A stretch of DNA of 7,802 nucleotides, from assembly GCA_910577575.1 (NCBI GenBank), contig CAJTOG010000070.1, positions 1,044 through 8,845 on the forward strand. Reading direction: 5' to 3'. The translations under genes and the position numbers were made by a program. This DNA is from an uncultured Ruminococcus sp. Its GTDB lineage: Bacteria; Bacillota; Clostridia; Oscillospirales; Ruminococcaceae. The notes under the pieces were generated by a model. The model did no database searches and was not told the origin of the DNA. It saw only the letters and a list, made by a program, of their open reading frames with translations. Shown in pieces: positions 5,354 to 7,802 of the stretch (its first letter is position 1; the number at the start of each line of letters is the position of its first letter).

Positions 5354-7156
5354 ATGCTGTCTCCTGAATATTATGAAGGATGTGCAGACCAAATTTTATC
5401 ACTTTATGAGCAGCTTGAAAATGACGTGATTTCGGACATAATCCGCCGCATGATGAAAACTGGAAAAGTCACGGAATCTGCAAAACATCAGGCTGAAATT
5501 TTACAGAATGCAGGTCTGTTCTATGACGATATTCTGCGGATTATTGCACGGAATACAGATGCAACAAGTCAGCACGTCAGGACTTTATTTGAGGATGCAG
5601 GCGTTGAAGCTGTAAATTTTGACAATGAAATTTATCGGGAAAACGGTGAAACTCCGGTAGATATACGACAGTCACCGGCGATGCGACAAACCCTTGAAGC
5701 TGGCTACAGGAAAACTCTCGGCAACATGAAGAATCTGACCATGACAACCGCAGTCACTTCGCAGACAGCGTATGTAAATGCTTGTAATCAGGCATATATG
5801 CAGGTTGCAAGTGGTGCGTTTTCGTATCCGGAAACCATAAAAACAGCGATTAAAAAGACTGCTGAAAACGGCGCAATGGTGCTTTATCCGTCAGGGCATC
5901 AGGAACGCATTGACGTTGCTGTGCGGCGTGCTGTGCTGACAGGTGTCGGACAGACGTGTAAAAAAATCGGTGAAATGAATGCTGAGGAATCAGAGTGCGA
6001 TATCATGGAAATAACGGCACATTCAGGTGCAAGACCTGACCACGCAAGGTGGCAGGGGCAGCTTGTGAGCTTGTCGGGCAGGAATGCAGGACGTGTGATT
6101 GAGGGCAAAAAAGTACTTTCACTCCGTCAGATTGGCTACGGCAAGGGCGACGGATTCGGCGGCTGGAACTGCCGTCATGACTGGTTTCCGTTCTTTGAGG
6201 GTTATTCAAAGCCCGTTTATTCTGACGACGACCTGAAACGGCTTGACGAGAAAAATATCGAGTACAACGGCAAAAAATATTCAAAGTACGAAATATCGCA
6301 GATTCAGCGGCATTATGAGCGAGAAATCAGAGCGGCAAAGCGTGAACAGACAGCTTTCAGGATTGCTGTTCAGGAAGCTAAAGACCCTGAACTTAAGCAG
6401 GTAATGCAGGGTTCACTTAATTACGCAAATGACATTGTCAAGAGAAAACAGGCTAAAATGCGTGATTTCATTAATCAGACCAGTCATAAACGGGATTATT
6501 TCAGAGAACAGAATTATGCTGATAAAAATATTGGAAATAGCTTGACTTCTGCCACAAATAGTGGTAAAATAGAATTAAAAGATATATCAACTGGAATTTC
6601 AGTAAATACAAAGTATTTCAAAGGCGAACTGAAATATTATGATATAACTGATGAAAGAATAAACAAAATCAAGCCTGTAAAGCTTGAAACTTTATCAGAT
6701 GAAAATAATAAAAAGCTTACAGATGCCTGCAAAGACCTGCTTTCATATATGAAAGACGAACCAGTTAAAAAAGAGGGACTTATCGCCTTTGATATGAATA
6801 TGAAAGAAATTACACGATACAGGGCATCCGGTGCAACTGCTTCAGTCAGATTACCGGATTTGAATGAAAATTCTATAATCATTCATAATCATCCAAGTGG
6901 CTTGATTTTTAGTGAAAGCGACTTAAAAAAATTTTATGAACAAGAAAATCTTAAAATATTAGGTGCTATTGGTAATAATGGTTCAACTTATTTTATATCA
7001 AAAAATTCAAAGTATGATGATTATGAATTTTATGAATATGTTAAAGAAATAAGGATGAATTATTTAAATGAAATGCCGCCAGAGGAACATATCAAATTTA
7101 TTGAGGAGGTAATGGAAAATGTCAAAGAATACGGAGTTGAATTTATCAGGAGATAA
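5354..7156 (+). CDS. Minor capsid protein 2/MuF-type head protein with C-terminal JAMM-like domain, candidate phage polymorphic toxin
   Basis: The 600-residue protein begins right after the portal stop. Residues 1 to about 386 match phage minor capsid protein 2: LSPEYYEGCADQILSLYEQLE, then ITAHSGARPDHARWQGQ (220-236) and GWNCRHDWFPFFEG (270-283), ending near RDYFREQ (380-386). Such proteins sit on the head or portal and some are ejected with DNA. The remaining ~205 residues are AT-rich and unrelated in style. They carry EGLIAFD (E474), then IIIHNHPSG (H511, H513) and FSESD (S520, D523). This resembles the JAB/JAMM zinc-peptidase motif, with six rather than seven residues between the second His and Ser. 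Phage MuF-type proteins with swapped toxin tails and downstream immunity genes are known. The capsid part is well supported; JAMM chemistry and toxicity are inferred. Confidence 0.85.
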   Translation: MLSPEYYEGCADQILSLYEQLENDVISDIIRRMMKTGKVTESAKHQAEILQNAGLFYDDILRIIARNTDATSQHVRTLFEDAGVEAVNFDNEIYRENGETPVDIRQSPAMRQTLEAGYRKTLGNMKNLTMTTAVTSQTAYVNACNQAYMQVASGAFSYPETIKTAIKKTAENGAMVLYPSGHQERIDVAVRRAVLTGVGQTCKKIGEMNAEESECDIMEITAHSGARPDHARWQGQLVSLSGRNAGRVIEGKKVLSLRQIGYGKGDGFGGWNCRHDWFPFFEGYSKPVYSDDDLKRLDEKNIEYNGKKYSKYEISQIQRHYEREIRAAKREQTAFRIAVQEAKDPELKQVMQGSLNYANDIVKRKQAKMRDFINQTSHKRDYFREQNYADKNIGNSLTSATNSGKIELKDISTGISVNTKYFKGELKYYDITDERINKIKPVKLETLSDENNKKLTDACKDLLSYMKDEPVKKEGLIAFDMNMKEITRYRASGATASVRLPDLNENSIIIHNHPSGLIFSESDLKKFYEQENLKILGAIGNNGSTYFISKNSKYDDYEFYEYVKEIRMNYLNEMPPEEHIKFIEEVMENVKEYGVEFIRR

Positions 7157-7337
7157 AATAAAAAAACTTATAAAGGACACAAAACTTGCTGAACCTTATA
7201 CAGAAGATGACGAAGAATACAATAGTTTAGATGTAAATATAGATTGTTTAAGAGGATTTGCTACATCAGCAAAAAAATTACTTGACAGATATTTCAAACA
7301 GCACCCCGAGGACAGCATTGAAAATTATCTTGATTAA
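7119..7337 (+). CDS. Small acidic orphan protein overlapping the toxin-like gene, candidate immunity protein
   Basis: The 72-residue frame starts at ATG 7119 with GAGGAGGT at 7103-7110, a strong ribosome site lying inside the end of the upstream gene. The two genes overlap by 38 bases in different frames, so translation is coupled. The product is acidic (16 Asp/Glu against 11 Lys/Arg), with an acidic patch YTEDDEEY and a C-terminal helix-like part (TSAKKLLDRYF). No membrane segment or known family was recognised. Small acidic genes directly behind polymorphic toxin tails are usually cognate immunity proteins, and that is the only functional hint. It shares the low GC of the preceding 0.6 kb, which suggests the tail and this gene moved together. 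Confidence 0.75.
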   Translation: MSKNTELNLSGDKIKKLIKDTKLAEPYTEDDEEYNSLDVNIDCLRGFATSAKKLLDRYFKQHPEDSIENYLD

Positions 7338-7419
7338 AAAAATCATTCAATGAAAGCCAAGAAAATATTTGAAAGGGGCTGGAAATATTGACAATATTAT
7401 TTTTAGAAAGGAACAGACT

Positions 7420-7668
7420 ATGCTTATACTAAGAAATATTGAAAAAGACGATTTTGCGATATATGCCGATTATTATCCGGAGGGACAGAATAAACTTTAT
7501 GGATTTGTTGCCGTTCATTATGAAACGGGTGTCATCATCAGAAGAAGAATTGCTGATGAGTATGAAAGCAAAGAAAAACCTGAATACAGTAATCATGCAG
7601 CAGAGGGACTTATGGGAATCATTGAATACAATGAGGAAATTCCACCTGAAAAAGTAGTTGAATGGTAA
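7420..7668 (+). CDS. Small acidic hypothetical protein, possible second accessory or immunity gene
   Basis: ATG 7420 is chosen because AAAGGA at 7407-7412 sits seven bases upstream; TTG 7369 in the same frame has no comparable site. The 82-residue product reads as a compact alpha/beta protein. It has strands YADYYPEG, LYGFVAVHYETG and VIIRRRI, then a helix around SNHAAEGLMGII and an ending EEIPPEKVVEW. It is acidic (17 Asp/Glu against 9 Lys/Arg) and has no signal peptide or membrane segment. Small Firmicutes proteins with a PE...G-strand start and a P-EK-V-W end occur near accessory cargo, but I cannot name the family. It follows the candidate immunity gene by 82 bases and shares its AT-rich setting, so it may belong to the same cargo. 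Confidence 0.7.
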   Translation: MLILRNIEKDDFAIYADYYPEGQNKLYGFVAVHYETGVIIRRRIADEYESKEKPEYSNHAAEGLMGIIEYNEEIPPEKVVEW

Positions 7669-7673
7669 TGATT

Positions 7674-7719
7674 AAAACGCTGTTTCAGAAATGTTTTTAT
7701 TGTGTTTCAGAAGCGTTTT
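7674..7719 (+). repeat. Inverted repeat arms enclosing two direct TGTTTCAGAA copies
   Basis: AAAACGCT (7674-7681) is the exact reverse complement of AGCGTTTT (7712-7719), with 30 bases between. TGTTTCAGAA occurs at 7681-7690 and again at 7703-7712, exactly 22 bases apart. The motif TGTTTCA and the motif AGCGTTT also both occur in the leader before the packaging genes (2790-2796 and 2778-2784). It could be a weak terminator after the cargo genes or a protein-binding region. Confidence 0.4.
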
Positions 7720-7727
7720 TGAATAAT

Positions 7728-7755
7728 CTGTTAACTAAGAGATTAGTTTCTACAG
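7728..7755 (+). promoter_or_regulatory. Hairpin with GAGA tetraloop upstream of the next gene
   Basis: AACTAA (7733-7738) pairs with TTAGTT (7743-7748) around GAGA, a GNRA-type tetraloop. CTGT (7728-7731) pairs with ACAG (7752-7755), with a one-base against three-base internal loop between the stems. It lies 16 bases before the ribosome site of the gene starting at 7788. There is no T-run, so an mRNA-stabilising or processing role is more likely than termination. Confidence 0.4.
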
Positions 7756-7787
7756 GAAGTAAAAAATTATAAAGGAGCTGTTAATAT

Positions 7788-7802
7788 ATGAATGAAGACG
7801 AA
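7788..7802 (+). CDS. Start of next gene (partial), possibly the scaffold protein by position
   Basis: ATG 7788 follows AAAGGAG at 7771-7777 with a 10-base gap, and only the residues MNEDE are inside the window. In A118/SPP1-type head operons the gene after the minor capsid protein is usually the scaffolding protein, which is often acidic. The identity rests on position alone. Confidence 0.5.

Larger units (their letters stand above)
1..7802 (+). mobile_element. Part of a Mu-related mosaic prophage/phage genome (early-late boundary, packaging and head genes)
   Basis: All supported genes lie on one strand and follow a phage order: GemA, Mor, small membrane protein, gp27-like protein, NusG paralog, large terminase, portal, minor capsid protein. 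The first part resembles transposable Mu-like phages. The large terminase, portal and minor capsid protein instead resemble the PBSX/SPP1/A118 type of Gram-positive siphophages, so the element is a mosaic. Neither phage end lies in the window, and no transposase or integrase is present. Whether the element is integrated or free cannot be told from this sequence. Confidence 0.88.

Noticed and set aside
5045..5392. 115-codon open frame on the minus strand
   Set aside because: Antisense to the conserved C-terminal part of the portal, with no supporting ribosome site or domain.
7351..7392. 13-codon frame (ATG 7351 to TGA) between the two small genes
   Set aside because: Too short, with no ribosome site; probably chance.
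7388..7424. TTGACA at 7388-7393 as a promoter for the 82-residue gene
   Set aside because: No -10-like hexamer lies 16-18 bases downstream; the nearest, TATGCT at 7419, is 25 bases away.
7439..7657. 72-codon plus-strand frame overlapping the 82-residue gene
   Set aside because: Alternative frame inside a better gene that has a proper ribosome site; its composition looks like frame-shifted sequence.
1..7802. Search for attachment sites, transposase ends, CRISPR arrays and tRNA genes
   Set aside because: No spaced repeats, cloverleaf-like segments or phage termini could be supported; the phage ends must lie outside the window.

Overview
The window is a 7.8-kb piece of a temperate, Mu-related prophage or phage from a low-GC Gram-positive host. 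A gut Clostridia of the Ruminococcus/Oscillospiraceae type is most likely, judging from strong AGGAGG-type ribosome sites, AT-biased codons and gene families common in that group. Every convincing gene is on the + strand. They are packed tightly, often with ATGA stop/start overlaps. No transposase, integrase, attachment site, tRNA or CRISPR array is visible. The Mu assignment rests on GemA, Mor and a gp27-type protein.

Layout. (1) 1-844, end of the early region: the tail of an unidentified gene, an RNA hairpin abutting the next ribosome site, gemA (Mu gp16-like) and mor (middle-operon activator). (2) 842-950, a switch region: two hairpins and an extended -10 promoter embedded in a 13-bp perfect inverted repeat. 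(3) 953-2639: a membrane/coiled-coil protein, a small possible winged-helix protein, a gp27-like (DUF3486) terminase small subunit candidate and a specialised NusG paralog of the LoaP type. (4) 2640-2892: a 253-base non-coding leader with a hairpin and a terminator-like element. (5) 2893-7156, packaging and head genes: a small unknown protein, a PBSX/SPP1-type large terminase, an A118/SPP1-type portal that seems to lack its middle, and a minor capsid protein 2/MuF-type protein with an extra C-terminal JAMM-like domain. (6) 7119-7668: two small acidic orphan genes in immunity-gene position. (7) 7669-7802: a structured gap and the first codons of the next gene.

How it may work together. Mor would switch on the promoter at 881-910 and drive the block that ends with the NusG paralog. 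That protein would then load on RNA polymerase at the leader and carry transcription past the element at 2845-2869 into the packaging and head genes. The two most interesting points are this candidate processive antitermination circuit and the minor capsid protein, which looks like a phage-borne polymorphic toxin. Its N-terminal 386 residues resemble ordinary capsid protein and have normal base composition. Its last ~205 residues are markedly AT-rich, carry HNHPSG, and are followed by an overlapping small gene where an immunity gene is expected. The portal deletion raises the possibility that this copy is a decaying prophage.
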